From: Dipteris shenzhenensis
Lineage: Eukaryota; Polypodiophyta; Polypodiopsida; Gleicheniales
DNA: 64,000 bases
Strand: one strand, 5' to 3'
NCBI GenBank assembly: GCA_047967505.1
Contig: CM106541.1
Part shown: in pieces, positions 43,082-54,284 of the stretch
Position numbering within the stretch: position 1 is the stretch's first letter
Layout of the letters: each line of letters opens with the position of its first letter
Notes under the pieces: model-generated
The model's database searches: none
The model's input: the letters and a program-made list of their open reading frames with translations, nothing else
Told to the model about the DNA's origin: nothing
Translations under genes and position numbers: made by a program

Positions 43082-43798
43082 CAACTTACTAAAGTCTTCA
43101 GAAAACCAAACAAGTCTAAGAGACGAAGTTCAAATACAATGTTTAGAATGCTCTAAGGGAGATCCTAAATGCTAAGGGAGATCTCAAACACAAAAACAAC
43201 AAAATACATCCTAGAAATCTAGAGCTGAGGCTGGTGTCAACTGGTACAATGTGAATAAAATTGGTCGTTTTGTATCATCATCAGTTGCATCTCAATACAT
43301 CTCTTTATTTATAGAGCTACCTGATTAAGCAGAGAGGTGTGACATGTTTGTGTCTCCAAAGAATACCCATGATTTGCCACTCACAACCTTTAGTCATCAT
43401 GGCCTCCTACCTATGATGAGCTTGCGAGCGTCCACCCAGCTTGTAGATACATTGATGTGGACCGCTCTACTTTAACATGACCTTGTGAAAATCGAGGCAA
43501 TCTTAGAGACGTATAAGAAAGTTAAGGTGGTACATGCATTACTCCATTTTGACTGCTGAGCCCTAAGATCTGCTCTCATGTCAATGCTCATGCTGTATGC
43601 TGTCTTCATCCACATCCTCCCAATAGAAAGAGGTAATGAGCCTCTATGTGGCATCAGTCATGGCATAACTCAATTGGTAATTATCTCCTCATCTAAAGAA
43701 GCAAGAAGAGCCCAGCATCTTTGATCTGTATATTCGATAAGTTGGGACAACCCTTTGATCATGTAGTAGGGGGCGATATGCAAATCCAATATGCTTAG
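43053..43798 (-). mobile_element. LINE-B5, 3' end copy with CT tail
   Basis: Minus strand. A weak QRCWALLASLDEE-like piece near 43690-43730 recalls LINE-B1 QRCMAAFIHEAV. The end is agacttgtttggttttc, the stem gttttc-t-gaagac (43094-43106), tttagtaag and a CT tail (43053-43081). Confidence 0.65.
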
Positions 43799-44182
43799 GA
43801 GAGAGAGAGAGAGAAAGAAAGAAAGAAAAAAAAATTATTAGAGTCTTCGGAAAACCGATGGGTCTATAAGACTGAAAGAAAACCTAATACAAATCACAGT
43901 AAGGGTGGAGCTACTGAAACGAGCATCATCACCCGTGCTGAATCCTAAGTCTGATCATACATAATCAAATACATATGGATGTAACAATGAAAAGAAAAGG
44001 ACTGGAGCAGAGCGAAATCCTCCATATGTCATGTCGCCTTGGCTAGTGCATAGCCGGTGATGGGACGCTGGCGCCCATCAAGGGATGCCGTGCGTCTCGG
44101 TCTCCTGGACGAGGCTCAACGCAAGACAGAGCCATCGTGACTCCCGTGGGACATATCTCGGGTGGGTCTAAACAATGACTTC

Positions 44183-44184
<2 letters not shown>
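43799..44184 (-). mobile_element. LINE-B6, 3' end copy with CTTT/CT tail
   Basis: Minus strand. gatgctcgtttcagtagctc, agtcttatagacccatcgg, the stem gttttc-c-gaagac (43843-43855), taataa and a T-run with (CTTT)n(CT)n at 43799-43834. It closely parallels the last 200 bp of LINE-B1. Confidence 0.75.
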
Positions 44185-44240
<56 letters not shown>

Positions 44241-44720
44241 ATTAAAAGTCTTCAAAAGACCAAAGGGTCTATGAGACTAAAAAAGACCTAATATAATGAG
44301 CTAAGGGGCGGAGCCTCTAAACAAGCATCAACACCCATGATGATCACAATAGGAAAAACCATTATCATAGTGACACCCATACATAAAGAGAGAGAACTCT
44401 CTAAGCTGATGGAGAGGGTCAGGGCCAGCAGCACTGTGATGATCATCTGGGGCTGGTGGAGAAGTCGAGCCGGCGGTGATGTGTGAGGCTGCAGTGGAAG
44501 CATAAAACCTCTGATGGGACGCTGACTACTGTCAGTATGTCTGGTCCGCTATCATCTCCTAACAATGACCTTGCAATGAACCAATGCTACTGTCACGCCA
44601 ATCGGCCGTGACACCAATCGGGTGAGCATGGGAGAGAGGTCCCCTAGTCTAATCTGTGTCTCTGCCCGCTGGCGAGTCTGACATCCCTCCTCCTCTGGTG
44701 CGTGGGCCTAAGTGCAAAAA
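44185..44720 (-). mobile_element. LINE-B7, 3' end copy with long CT tail
   Basis: Minus strand. gtgttgatgcttgtttagag, tagtctcatagaccctttgg, the stem gtcttt-t-gaagac (44248-44260), tttaataaa and a CT tail of about 50 bp (44185-44237). The 5' limit is approximate. Confidence 0.72.
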
Positions 44721-44859
44721 GGGAGAGCCTAAATGTTTTTACCACTCACTAAAGTGGGAAAGCTGAGCACAAGGAACAACAATCTGTTGTGTTGTGTGAC
44801 AAAGACTAGTTGGTGCTGATGATGGGCCTGTTTTTGAAGCCCGGGAAATCACTGTAAAT

Positions 44860-46007
44860 ATTGTGCATGTTGTTTATATAACACGTAGGAGCACTAGTAG
44901 GTAGGTGGGATTAGCACTGCTAAGCACAAATTAGGCTAGTGTGGATTAGCTCTAGGCATAGAAGCTAGGAAGTAGTAATGTAAAGTAGCATAAGAGCTTT
45001 AGGTTTTGCTTTTGTAAATAATCATGATTTTCCTAATATGATTTTGTAATGAGACCGTGATTACAAGACGTGATGAAGAAAAGCTCACTGTTAGATCTTG
45101 GGAAATCGGTAGCAGAGTGCATGTGTAGGAGAGATGTAGATGATGAAGACAGAGGGTGTGGATTACTACAAGACAACTTTTGCAAAACTAGAGGTCTAGA
45201 GTTTGCATGGGTGCTTTTCATCTAAAATTAGAAGTGTACGTCGTTTTTTTGCATGTAGAGGCCGCTTTCTGAGGAGTCTTGGAGGGCTGTTTTTGAGCTA
45301 GGTTGTGCAAGAGAGCCGTGAGAGCCAAGGCAGCTTATACATGCAGTTTTCAAAGACTAGTGAGGGGTGCAATGACCACATCTGGAGATAAGCAACGAAT
45401 TTAGATTTGTTATCTTAAAGAAAGTCGTAGAGCAGTTCAAAGGCTACAATTTTGGTTTCTAGAGTGTGTCAATCCAACTTTAGTAGCAAAAGTTATCCCT
45501 TCTGTAAGGACTGGCAAGTGCTATTGAGATTTTGTGCCAAGGTTGGGCACGTTACCGGGTATTGTGTTGAGGAGCATCTTGGTGCTCCCAAGAGCTTTCC
45601 ATTGTTTTCTGCAGGCTGCTAGCTTGCAGGTTGTTGCCGATTCATGCTAGAGGTTTCATGGATTGAAGAACAGGTGTTTGTCAAGTTTGCACAGATTTGT
45701 GGAAGCAGGTTAGGTCGCTTGTTGTACCAAGGGCACTTTCAGAGGTTATATGGGCACCTGTTGTCCAATTTTATTGCCAAAGAGCCCTATCTGATCCTAT
45801 GGGGGTTCTCTACAAGATGTGTGTTTTTCCTGTACCACGCACTACGTGTGATTTGCTGAGAAGATTATCTTCTTGCTTGGATATTCATGGGCTTTGTGAC
45901 GTGTTAAAGGTGGTTGTGTGCTCTATACCCAAGAAATACATGAAACATGACATGTATATGCAGCTATAAAGCCAGTTTCCTTGTTGCTCTACCCGTCCCA
46001 TCACATT
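44860..46007 (+). repeat. Probable 5' LTR of a gag-bearing retroelement
   Basis: Its last part (45885-46005: gggctttgtgacg, tgtgtgctctataccca, agctataaagccagt, ccttgttgctctacccg) recurs at 46918-47030, downstream of the gag, as expected for two LTRs. It ends ...catcaca. A TATA-like tttatataa lies at 44874. The start is a guess, and the stretch 45000-45880 shows no gene. Confidence 0.5.
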
Positions 46008-46030
46008 TTGGTGCCTCTACGGAGGAATGA
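46008..46030 (+). promoter_or_regulatory. Possible primer binding site
   Basis: ttttggtgcctctacggagg recalls the TGGCGCC-GTTGCCGGGG type primer site of plant gypsy elements but with several changes. It directly follows the proposed LTR end. Confidence 0.35.
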
Positions 46031-46101
46031 TCTCCAACCAGACCTTCAATTCACAATTTGTGTGACTGCTGCTTGCGACAACCCACAAAGAAGCAAATGT
46101 C

Positions 46102-46350
46102 ATGATGCAGGATTTTCCCTTATTTCATGGGACACCCATTGACGATGCTACAAAGTTCATGGAACAGTTGGAAATTACATGCTTAATCAAGAATCGGCAA
46201 GATCCCGCATTCGTGCTGCGGATTTTCACTTATTGTTTGCAAGATGAAGCTAGCAAGTGGCTTCGTGCTTTTGAGGCTTCTCAACAAGCCGATGATCCAA
46301 CTCAACAGGTGACTTTCGAGCAAGCTAGAGCTGCCTTTTTGCAACACTTT
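46102..46350 (+). pseudogene. Retrotransposon gag fragment
   Basis: QDFPLFHGTPIDDATKFMEQ, RIFTYCLQDEASKWLRAFEA and TFEQARAAFLQHF fit the conserved capsid part of plant gypsy/copia gag (F-x-G-x5-A-x-F ... L-x2-EA-x-WL ... W/F-x3-F-x-F). After about 46350 the frame runs into the 3' end of LINE-A5, which supplies its last residues. Pol is missing. Confidence 0.75.
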
Positions 46351-46354
46351 ATTT

Positions 46355-46835
46355 TTTCCCAAAAACATTGCTTCATTAAGTATGAATGAAAGCCGCAAGA
46401 GCAAGCTCAAATGCGGGAGTACATCATGTCATGCATGAGAAAAAAAAAACAGCTCAAAAGAGCTAACAAAAATCCAAGGTGGAGGTTGAAAATGCCACCT
46501 CAACAGAGAAGAATGGAGATCCTCTCCAAACTCTTAAAAAAGTCTCTCTCCTAGTTGTAGCCCCTCTGCAAGATCCCTGCAGAAGAATGGAGATCCTCTC
46601 CAAACTCTGAAAAAAGTGTCTCTCCTAGTTGTAGCCCCTCTGCTGGATCCCTGCATGCTCACCCAGATGGCCATTAGTGTGTATATAGTATCAGTCCATA
46701 TACTGGTCATAGACTGGGAAGGGTGAACTTGTGAACCCTCCATCGCCTCCGTACATCTGGCCCTCCAAACATGCCAAGCTGCAATGCTAGCCAGAATCTC
46801 CCAAGACGTGTCTACCGAGGCATAAGCAGTTCTAA
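46355..46835 (-). mobile_element. LINE-A5, 5'-truncated 3' end
   Basis: Minus strand: TSWEILASIAAWHVWRARC, ALMAIWVSMQGSSRGA-like and RVWRGSPFF, then the family 3' signature (catgatgtact, gagcttgctctt, cttaat) ending in an A-rich stretch (plus-strand tttattttttccc near 46355). A 71-bp piece is duplicated in tandem (about 46506-46576 and 46577-46647). It inserted into the gag. A target-site duplication was not found. Confidence 0.82.
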
Positions 46836-47035
46836 AAGTTGTGGCATGAGATTGAGGGCTTTGTGGTGTGTGAAAGGTCATTGTGTGCTCTATACCCAAA
46901 AAGTATAAGTTGTGGCATGAGATTGAGGGCTTTGTGGTGTGTGAAAGGTCATTGTGTGCTCTATACCCAAAAAGTATATGAAGTATATACAGCTATAAAG
47001 GTAGTTCCTTGTTGCTCTACCCGCCGTCAGTACCC
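46836..47035 (+). repeat. LTR fragment with internal 75-bp duplication
   Basis: gttgtggcatgagattgaggg...cccaaaaagtata is present twice in a row (46839-46912 and 46913-46977). The sequence then goes on like the end of the proposed 5' LTR (agctataaag-tagtt, ccttgttgctctacccg). Confidence 0.65.
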
Positions 47036-48240
47036 TACAATATGACTTGAGTGGGATGAGGTGTGTCCTCATTAGCTAATGTAACAAGTCAATCAACCTC
47101 AAACAAATTGTTGTGCTTTTTAGAATATCACAGGCAGTGGCACATCAAAAAGGTTGCACTGCTTTTTAGAACATCACACATGGAGGCACAACGATTTCCA
47201 CCGAGTCATTCCTTGCAGCCAAACCTCACGTCAGATAGTCCATTGATTTCTTTTTCCATTCTCAACAACAAGACTCCAAATCCCTAGATAGATCCAAATG
47301 CAACATGTCACGTTTATAAGGTGGTGACGGTCTTTTACTCTCACCCCTCAGTTGACCATTGAATCCTATGCTTGGATGCAAACAGTACTAGTGCCTCGGT
47401 GGAGATGCCCTCTATTGCACTCCGGGGTTGCTTGGTAAAGGGAGCCTACTCAGTGCTTGGTTGCCACAGCTAGAGGTTCAGAACTGTCACGAGAGTTTGT
47501 GCTGCATGGGCAAAATCGTATGAAGACGGGTAGACAAGCACACAACATTGCAAAAACTCAATAAACAGCCGAGATATCAAACCCAATTCTTGTATTATCA
47601 AAGAGGCCTTGGGTTGTTACAAACAAACGTAGCTGCAATCGACTCACACAGATTCTCACCTCGGTTTGAGGCACTACACTTGCTATGAGTAGCAATCGGA
47701 CTCAAACTACAAGACCAATAAGAGGGCGAGTAAAAAGCCCGTTCTACAATAGACTCAAGGCTTAAGTAGCCTAGGACTCTAGATTGTCGGCCTCGCTAAA
47801 CCGCCTTCTGATCTTAGACCTAGAACCCACAAAACCACTGCCAAGGATTGGCTCCACAACGTGGGGTGTGTTGGCTCTTCCTGGATGCTCGAGGTCGCCC
47901 TGCTCAGCTTCTCGGTGGTGGTAGCTTTTGCTTCACCCATTCTTGGTTACTCGGACCTGACTCATGTTGGCTGAGTAACTCGAGGCCAGCATTTCGCCTC
48001 GGCGTACCTAAACCGTGTCCTCACGGCTCCAAACTTGCAGAGATAAGTCTTTGTTCAAAACTTGGCAACCAAGCGAGGGGCTTTCGAGGCGACGATCAGA
48101 CATTGTCTTACGCCTTTTGGGAGTTGGTCGCTAGTGTTGCAGATATAGGGGAGGCCGGTGAAGGGTCGGGGCTATGGAAGGACGAGGAACTTCTGACAAA
48201 CAGGGAAAGGCCAACCTACCTAGAAAATATGGGCGCCTAG
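47036..48240. other. Stretch without a recognised gene
   Basis: tgtcacgagagtttgtgctg near 47487 looks like an LTR start, but no partner or primer site was found. The 130-codon plus frame at 47848-48240 has no recognisable motif. Confidence 0.35.
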
Positions 48241-51200
48241 GAGTTAGAGCTGGTGGCCAGGGGTAAAGTGAACTGATGTCAATTGGCTCCCACTTTGGGT
48301 GTTGGAGTCAATCTTCTGTCCACCGTTCTGCAACCGGATCGGCCTCAGGTCTACTATACCCAACTCCTTAAACTTGTACCTCTATTTCTTGAACTGGGAG
48401 CGAGGCTCCATCCATTTCTCGGTGGGATTCTTGCACACAACTAATATGTGGTGCCACATGTTGGTGGATATAAATCCCATTAATTTCTCGAGCAATTGTA
48501 ATAGATCTGTGTAATACCACAAGCAATGCATCCATTATGGGCCAAGGTAGTGCTCAGATCTTGTCCATGATTGGTTGGCACTCGGCTCTGAATTGTACTT
48601 TGGCGCTAAAAGCTTTCTCTTTTATTGTCTTGTCAAAAATCATGGTAGGCCTTGTCATAAATGGAGAGCTCAACGGTAAATCACCAAAAGGCTCTACCTG
48701 GTGGAGAGGCTGATCAATGCGTGGAGGGGACGAACTGGACCCAATGTCTTGGGCCATAGGCAACCTACTATAAGTAATAGAAAAACAAGTTTTACTAAGT
48801 ATACCACGAGTATCCTGTGCTAGAATGCTTCTTGAGCCAAAGGAAGGGGCTCTGCAAAAAGGGAGTCGCTCCAAAAATGTATTGCAACCTCAATAAGGCA
48901 CGAAGAGATCGTACATGTCTCAATCCATGCACCTAGGGACAACGAAACATCCGTCTTGAATGGCACAAGACGAGGCATAGGATCCAGCCGTATTAAATCA
49001 TGGGCCGTTGTTTTCTCATCCGAGTTTGTCTCCGTAGCCTGCTTGTTGGTGGGTGCCTAGCCTGCCTTAGCCGTGGTAGTCTGGGAACCAATAGTTCTTG
49101 CTGAAGTGGCCGGTATGCGCACTTTATCATCACCAATGGTTGGGAAGCTAACCCGGGTCCCCCTAGCCCAGAAGCGCCACCTTGCCCAGAATCGCCATCC
49201 TTGTCATCATTGGGTCCCTTGAGCTGAGTAAACTTGCTTGGGTGCTCCTCCAAAGCATTCAATCTCTGCAACAAGGCCTGATTTGCTCCATGATAGCCAC
49301 CTTTTCTCAGAATGTGGCATTCTCTTGGCGCAATTGGCGAGTCGGCAGTGATGATAGTAGGCCAACCAACGTGGTGTGCCTCCGCTAGGTCTTCTAAAGT
49401 TAGTGAGTCACTGCTAGATGTTTCTCCTACAGCTTGGTGTGGGCTGCCGTCAGATTGTTGCGCTCTACATTTAGCTTCTTCTACTCTGTATCCATATTCT
49501 CGAGCTTGTCGTCATAAAAGGCTTCAACCTTTTTCTCATAAGCCATGCTCTTGCATGTTGTATATGAGAACCTGAGGGGCAACCCACTGCCTGGCTACAT
49601 GGTGCAAGGTGCGAGCAGCTACCAAAGTTTCATCTCTGAGCTTACGTTAGTTAGCCATTACAACATCCTAGGCCTTAGCAATGTAGCCAGGCACATCATA
49701 TGAAAAGGAGGTTGATGCCTTCACCAACGGGAACCCTCTGTGGCGGCAATAACAGTGCCGTAACTTGGGGTGGATCAGGGAACCGATAGGGCTCTGAGTC
49801 GTGTGGCTGCTCAGACAATGGCCCAGCTTCTTGGGTTATGCGGCTCGGGTAGCTCAGTAACAATCCTTTTACCTTCACATCTGGCACTGCCATCGTTCCC
49901 TACAATTATTTTCCGGTCACTGACTTCTCAATGTCCTCGATCATCGCCTTCTTGCCCTTAGGATCAACGGGTGCTATCACAGCCGGCTGCTCCTCGCTAA
50001 TTTTTTTAGATACTTTGTCACCCTGCTCAGTGACTACCTATGTGTCTGGCTATCCTTGGTCCTTAGGTTGTTCGATGTTCGTCGTGGTCTTTTTTGCATC
50101 CTTCCCTTTGGATGTGCCGATGCCCTTGGTAATTGATAGGCTCAAGCTTTGATAGGTTGAGGAGGCACTGCACTACTTTCTTTGGCAGAGGATGAGGCAC
50201 GGGCTGTTGAGGCTCAGTTGAGACTGAGGGCGAGCAATACCCTCTACACGAGCCAAAGGAGCTGGCTGCTGTGGAGGAGGAGGATGTGGCGTGGACCTCA
50301 CGAAGATTCGAAAATAAATTTTATTTTGCAGGAGGGCTCGGTTGGCTCTTTGACAGGTGGGACTGACTTGGTCATCTCTTTAGCAGGCGGGCCTAACTTG
50401 TTTGGCTCGGGAGCAGGCAAGATTGGCTTGGGTGGCTCGAGAGCGGGCTCAATGGGGTTGAGGATTGGTAGAGAGGTAGCTTAGTCCTCTAAATCCAATG
50501 TCGAAGACCCAAGTTTGTCTATCAGAGCAAGGGTCCGAATTGTCCTTCCAAGGCTAGGGTATGTCACTAGTCGTCAGCTTGTGGATCATGCAAAGGTGAG
50601 GGCCGAGCTTGCAGGGCGCCTCGCCCTTGCCACTTATCACCTAGAGTTGTTGCTCGAAGTTCTTTTAAAAGTCTACCAAGACTTTGTCTTCGTAGGCCAA
50701 CAACACCTTAGCAATCTATGCTCGGGGGATGTTGCCGGCACTCTTCTTTAATCCAATGTATTTTGACAAAAATCGAAAGAATAGATGAATCTCAAGATCC
50801 AGGGTCTTGCTAATGAGGCAGCCCTGGGACACCGAGTAACTCTTCTCCTCGAAAAAACTGTCACAGTGTGCGTTGCTCGACACTGGTGCGGTCTTTGAAG
50901 TATCCAAGGAAATGGGTGGGAGTTGGAATACTTGGCAGAGCAGCTATTTGTCAATTTGGACGTGATGATCTGCAAAGAGTATGTTGTGATAATCTCCGAC
51001 CAGTATGTTGTTTGTTGGTTTGGACGTGATGATCTCTAACTAGTATGATGTTGTCTGTTGCCGTGTATGACTCCAGAAGGTCTTCGGCGACTGAGGCGTC
51101 CCAAACTCCCAACCATGGCAGCTTTGCAAACTGCTCGAGTCCATTTCGATTCATGTACAACTTTGTGGTGTCGTTAATGTCGATTGGATGTGGTGCAAAC

Positions 51201-51540
51201 AGCTTCAGAATCCCCTTGCACTGGTTGATAGATTGTTCTTGAGGCTTGAGGGAGGAAGAAGCCATAGCAACAGTGCACATGAGGGCGATGGAAACAACGG
51301 CAAATAAGGGAGATGGGGACGTAACTGGCCAAAAAATACACTGAAAAGTATAAGGCAATACAATTGAAATGCTCTTTTAGCCCCCATGCACCAACAAGTA
51401 GTTTTGAAAGATGCGTCGTCGAATTAATTGTTGCATGTGAAACCTCAACTAGAGTGAGTTGCATGTCCACTTGATGATGACGACCAGTTAAGGCCTCCTT
51501 AAGAGCTTCTCCTCCACATGGCACTCCATGCATTTCCTGT
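48241..51540 (-). pseudogene. Unrecognised degenerate coding region downstream of gypsy-3 integrase
   Basis: Minus-strand frames are short but look protein-like in places: EPALEPPKPILPAPEPNK and KSVPPVKEPTEPS near 50480-50340 (a Pro-rich repeat), KFKELGIVDLRPIRLQNG near 48390-48330, and a 106-codon frame at 48554-48874. They lie between the end of integrase and the likely 3' LTR, where some plant gypsy elements carry an extra gene. I cannot name the product. It may instead be a second, badly decayed element. Confidence 0.35.
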
Positions 51541-51559
51541 CTATACACTGTCACCAAGC

Positions 51560-51700
51560 AATTATATGCTCAATGCGGCTTTACTCAGCTCCTGTTAAAG
51601 AGCTCGGGTATGACTTGGCCTTGCAAATCCATGACCTGTACTGTACTCTTGCTAAAGCCTTTGTGAGCTTGGCCCATTCCATCCAAGTTTGAGATTGGTC
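51560..51700 (-). pseudogene. gypsy-3 integrase C-terminal fragment
   Basis: HKGFSKSTVQVMDLQGQVI followed by PELFN matches the end of gypsy integrases of the type that closes with a ...DL-x-G-x6-PVNG-x2-LKPY motif. The catalytic core between this piece and 51740 is almost wholly deleted. Confidence 0.65.
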
Positions 51701-51739
51701 TTGGAATCACCCTAACTTGGGATTACACAATAAAACGAG

Positions 51740-52150
51740 TATATCTTTTTTTCAAATTTTTCCTCACAATGTGCCAGTCATGCCAGGATTTCCTCCTCCT
51801 TCGGATTACCTGCTTAGATAAATCTATGGCAACAATAATGTACTTGTTCTGGGTTTATTGAGCTACATTCTTGAAAGGCCCGATGTAGTCCAAGCCCCAT
51901 CTCTGCAATGGTTCACATCGCCAGCTTGGTTGCAATGGCATATGATATGTGGGAGTAAATCTTCCTAGTCTTTGGCAAACATCACATTCAACACACCGAC
52001 CGTGTATCCTGTAACAGGGTACTCCATCATAAGCCTGCTTGTAGAACTTTTCGAGCTATTAGCTAGCCACTGAAGTGACCTCTCGCAAGCGGAGTATGTG
52101 CCTCGGTAAGTACCGTTGCTCATTCATGTGGCAAGACCCAACAGCGCAAC
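51740..52150 (-). pseudogene. gypsy-3 integrase zinc finger and first catalytic Asp
   Basis: KFYKQAYDGVPCYRIHGRC, CVECDVCQRLGRFTP (the C-x2-C half of the HHCC finger) and WGLDYIGPFKNVA with the first Asp. A stop follows, then KYIIVAIDLSK. The second Asp and the Glu are not present. Confidence 0.8.
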
Positions 52151-52599
52151 ACTCCATCAGCACCTTGGTGATAAAGCTCACCACCAATCAGAGTGTATTT
52201 ACAGGCTTTCAAAGCCAACTACCTGCGATTATCTCAGGGCATTTGCTATAAAAATGTGCCTTGTGACAAGCACTGAAGCATTTCATCATAGTCAGTCTCA
52301 AAAAACTAACAAACAATTGAGCATCAGGGAGCTCAGATATCACATATTGGCTTTCATCTCAGGCAGGAAAATGTGACAAACAGTCTGCTCCTGCATGGGA
52401 CTTACCTGGCTTGTGGATAATCTTGGGATTGAACTCCTATAACAATAGCATCCATCTCACCAAACGTCCCTTGAAAGCTGTTTTGTTGATTAAATATAAT
52501 AAAGCTTGGTGATCCACATAGAAAATGAATGGGTTGCCAAGCAAATAGGCCTAAATTTCTTGACCTTAATTTATGGGAATTGACCATTCCAAGAGCCTC

Positions 52600-52880
52600 A
52601 CACTCAGTAGTGCTGTAAGTGCACTCGGGTAGCGTCATCAGCCCGACTGGCATAAAAGACCAGGTAGTCCAGTATGCCATCTGTCTGTGCCAAAATAATG
52701 CCAATCGCATAGCCTAATGCATCCACATCGACATGAAAAATAACATCCAACCTGGGTTGGCAGAGAACCAGTGTCTCAGTTACTCGTTTCTTCAATTCAT
52801 GAAATGGTGCACACAACTTTTCGGTCCATTGAAACTTGGTATTTTTCTTTGGTGATCTCGTATAAAGGTGCTGCAATCTT
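52600..52880 (-). pseudogene. gypsy-3 RNase H
   Basis: FQWTEKLCAPFHELKKRVTE, then VDVDALGYAIGIILAQ (D-A-x-G box) and YASRADD, the gypsy RNase H layout. The frame is open for about 90 codons. The rest lies further left in broken frames (52450-52600). Confidence 0.82.
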
Positions 52881-52899
52881 GGTAAAATCTTTCACAAAC

Positions 52900-53188
52900 C
52901 ATCTATAAAAGTTGCAAAGTCCAATGAAGGATCTAAGCTGTGTCAAATTCTTTGGCTCAGTATTTGCTCAATTGCTCAGATCTTACTCGGCTCGGTCTGA
53001 ATACTCTCCTTGGAAATCACATGGCCAAGTAACACACCAACTTGTACATAGAAACTACACTTGGCTGGGTTCGAGGAGGTCCATGCCTGTCTAAACCTAG
53101 CAAAAACTTTTTCAAGACAAGCCAAATGCATGGCTACTGCCAAGTATGCACAGAAATCATCCAAGTAGATAGCAATAAACTCAGTCAA
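52900..53188 (-). pseudogene. gypsy-3 RT, 3' half with YLDD
   Basis: TEFIAIYLDDFCAYL carries the RT active site intact. HLACLEKVFARFRQAWTSSN and LLGHVISKESIQTEP follow as in other gypsy RT thumbs. Directly upstream in the protein, the sequence is interrupted by LINE-C1 and continues at 58289. Confidence 0.88.
53174..53188. repeat. Target-site duplication of LINE-C1, left copy
   Basis: aataaactcagtcaa, identical to 58274-58288. In gypsy-3 it encodes LTEFI, and one copy restores the RT frame. Confidence 0.96.
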
Positions 53189-53312
53189 GAATGGCAAGGG
53201 AATATGGGTTAGCATGGATTTCAAGAAAGGTATGGAGGGATGTTGAGACTACCTTGAGTTCTAGCTAAGAATCTAGATGTTGATAATGAGAAATAGAACT
53301 TAAGGAGAGAGG

Positions 53313-54000
53313 ATGGAGACGGATTCTAGAGGGAAGGAGACCCCCCCCCAACTTAGTGGCAACTATCCATCCTTTAACTCAAAAATAGCAGCTGATGTGA
53401 CACTGTTCTCAAGATTGCATGGAATTATGACTAGCTCGCTGAACTACGCGACGTCCTCGACGCATCACGAGAACGAACTATGGAGACATCGATTGGACTT
53501 GACAAAGGAGCTCAACTCTTCCGTCCATTTTCCTCTCTTACACAACCTAAACGATGACTACAACGGAGGAGAAGGCAATGAGAGAAACGTAGTAGTCGTG
53601 CCTACACCAACTCCCCACCAACCTCTGTCGGTGGAGCAGCACAAAAGGGTCCAAGGACCTCTTATGTGGGCGTCGTTCAAGAATTTAAGGGAGGATTGTT
53701 TACGCCTCCCTTCACGCATAGTTTTGCTAGCCCTTCCAGTGGTGGTGGAGAACAAAGCAAAAAAGACGGTTTCTCGTTTGGAGGAGGGTTGCTCTCCATT
53801 GGCAATCAAAGAACTCCCGCGGAAGGGATAATAAACTCTCCGGAGTCAGATAAGCATATCGCCAACCAGGAGATGGAAGAAGACCAGGAGAGGGAACGTT
53901 TTCGACTTCTCCGCACTCCCCAAGGAAGGAAAGTTCTCAAGGCCAGAAAGAAACGGAAGTGCAGCAGACCCATAACGATTCTTCCTCCCCTTCCCGAAGA
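53313..54000 (+). pseudogene. LINE-C1 ORF1 N-terminal part, frameshifted
   Basis: Two overlapping frames (53313-53831 and 53666-54013) with charged, low-complexity sequence (EDQERERFRLLRTPQGRK). A C8-9 run near 53340 and a frame change near 53700 break it. Assigned to ORF1 only by position. Confidence 0.5.
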
Positions 54001-54284
54001 AGTGACGTCTTAGATGGAATCTCAGCGGAGCGAGAGATACACGTGGTTGCGCCAACGCAGCAGACCCAAGCATCTCAGGGAGTTTCAAATCATCAGCAAT
54101 CCCACTCTCATCTCGATAACCACTCAATAGATTGATCTAGTCTATCCTCATCCAAAAAAGCAACCACTTTACCTTTAAAATATGTGCTCTCCTCATTCTC
54201 AGACTGGAAACTCTCCTGCTCACATGCTCTTTTAGGTTTTCTTACTAGCCCTACGCCTCCAACTGTCTTCCTTGAGAACTATAA

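Noticed and set aside
42410-43084. Reading the Leu-Ser repeat N-terminus as a signal peptide of a small gene
   Set aside because: The repeats are the CT tail of the neighbouring LINE-B5; the frame starts inside a LINE C-terminal domain.
47484-48240. LTR of gypsy-3 starting tgtcacgag
   Set aside because: No partner LTR, purine tract or primer site in the right place, and the orientation is unclear.
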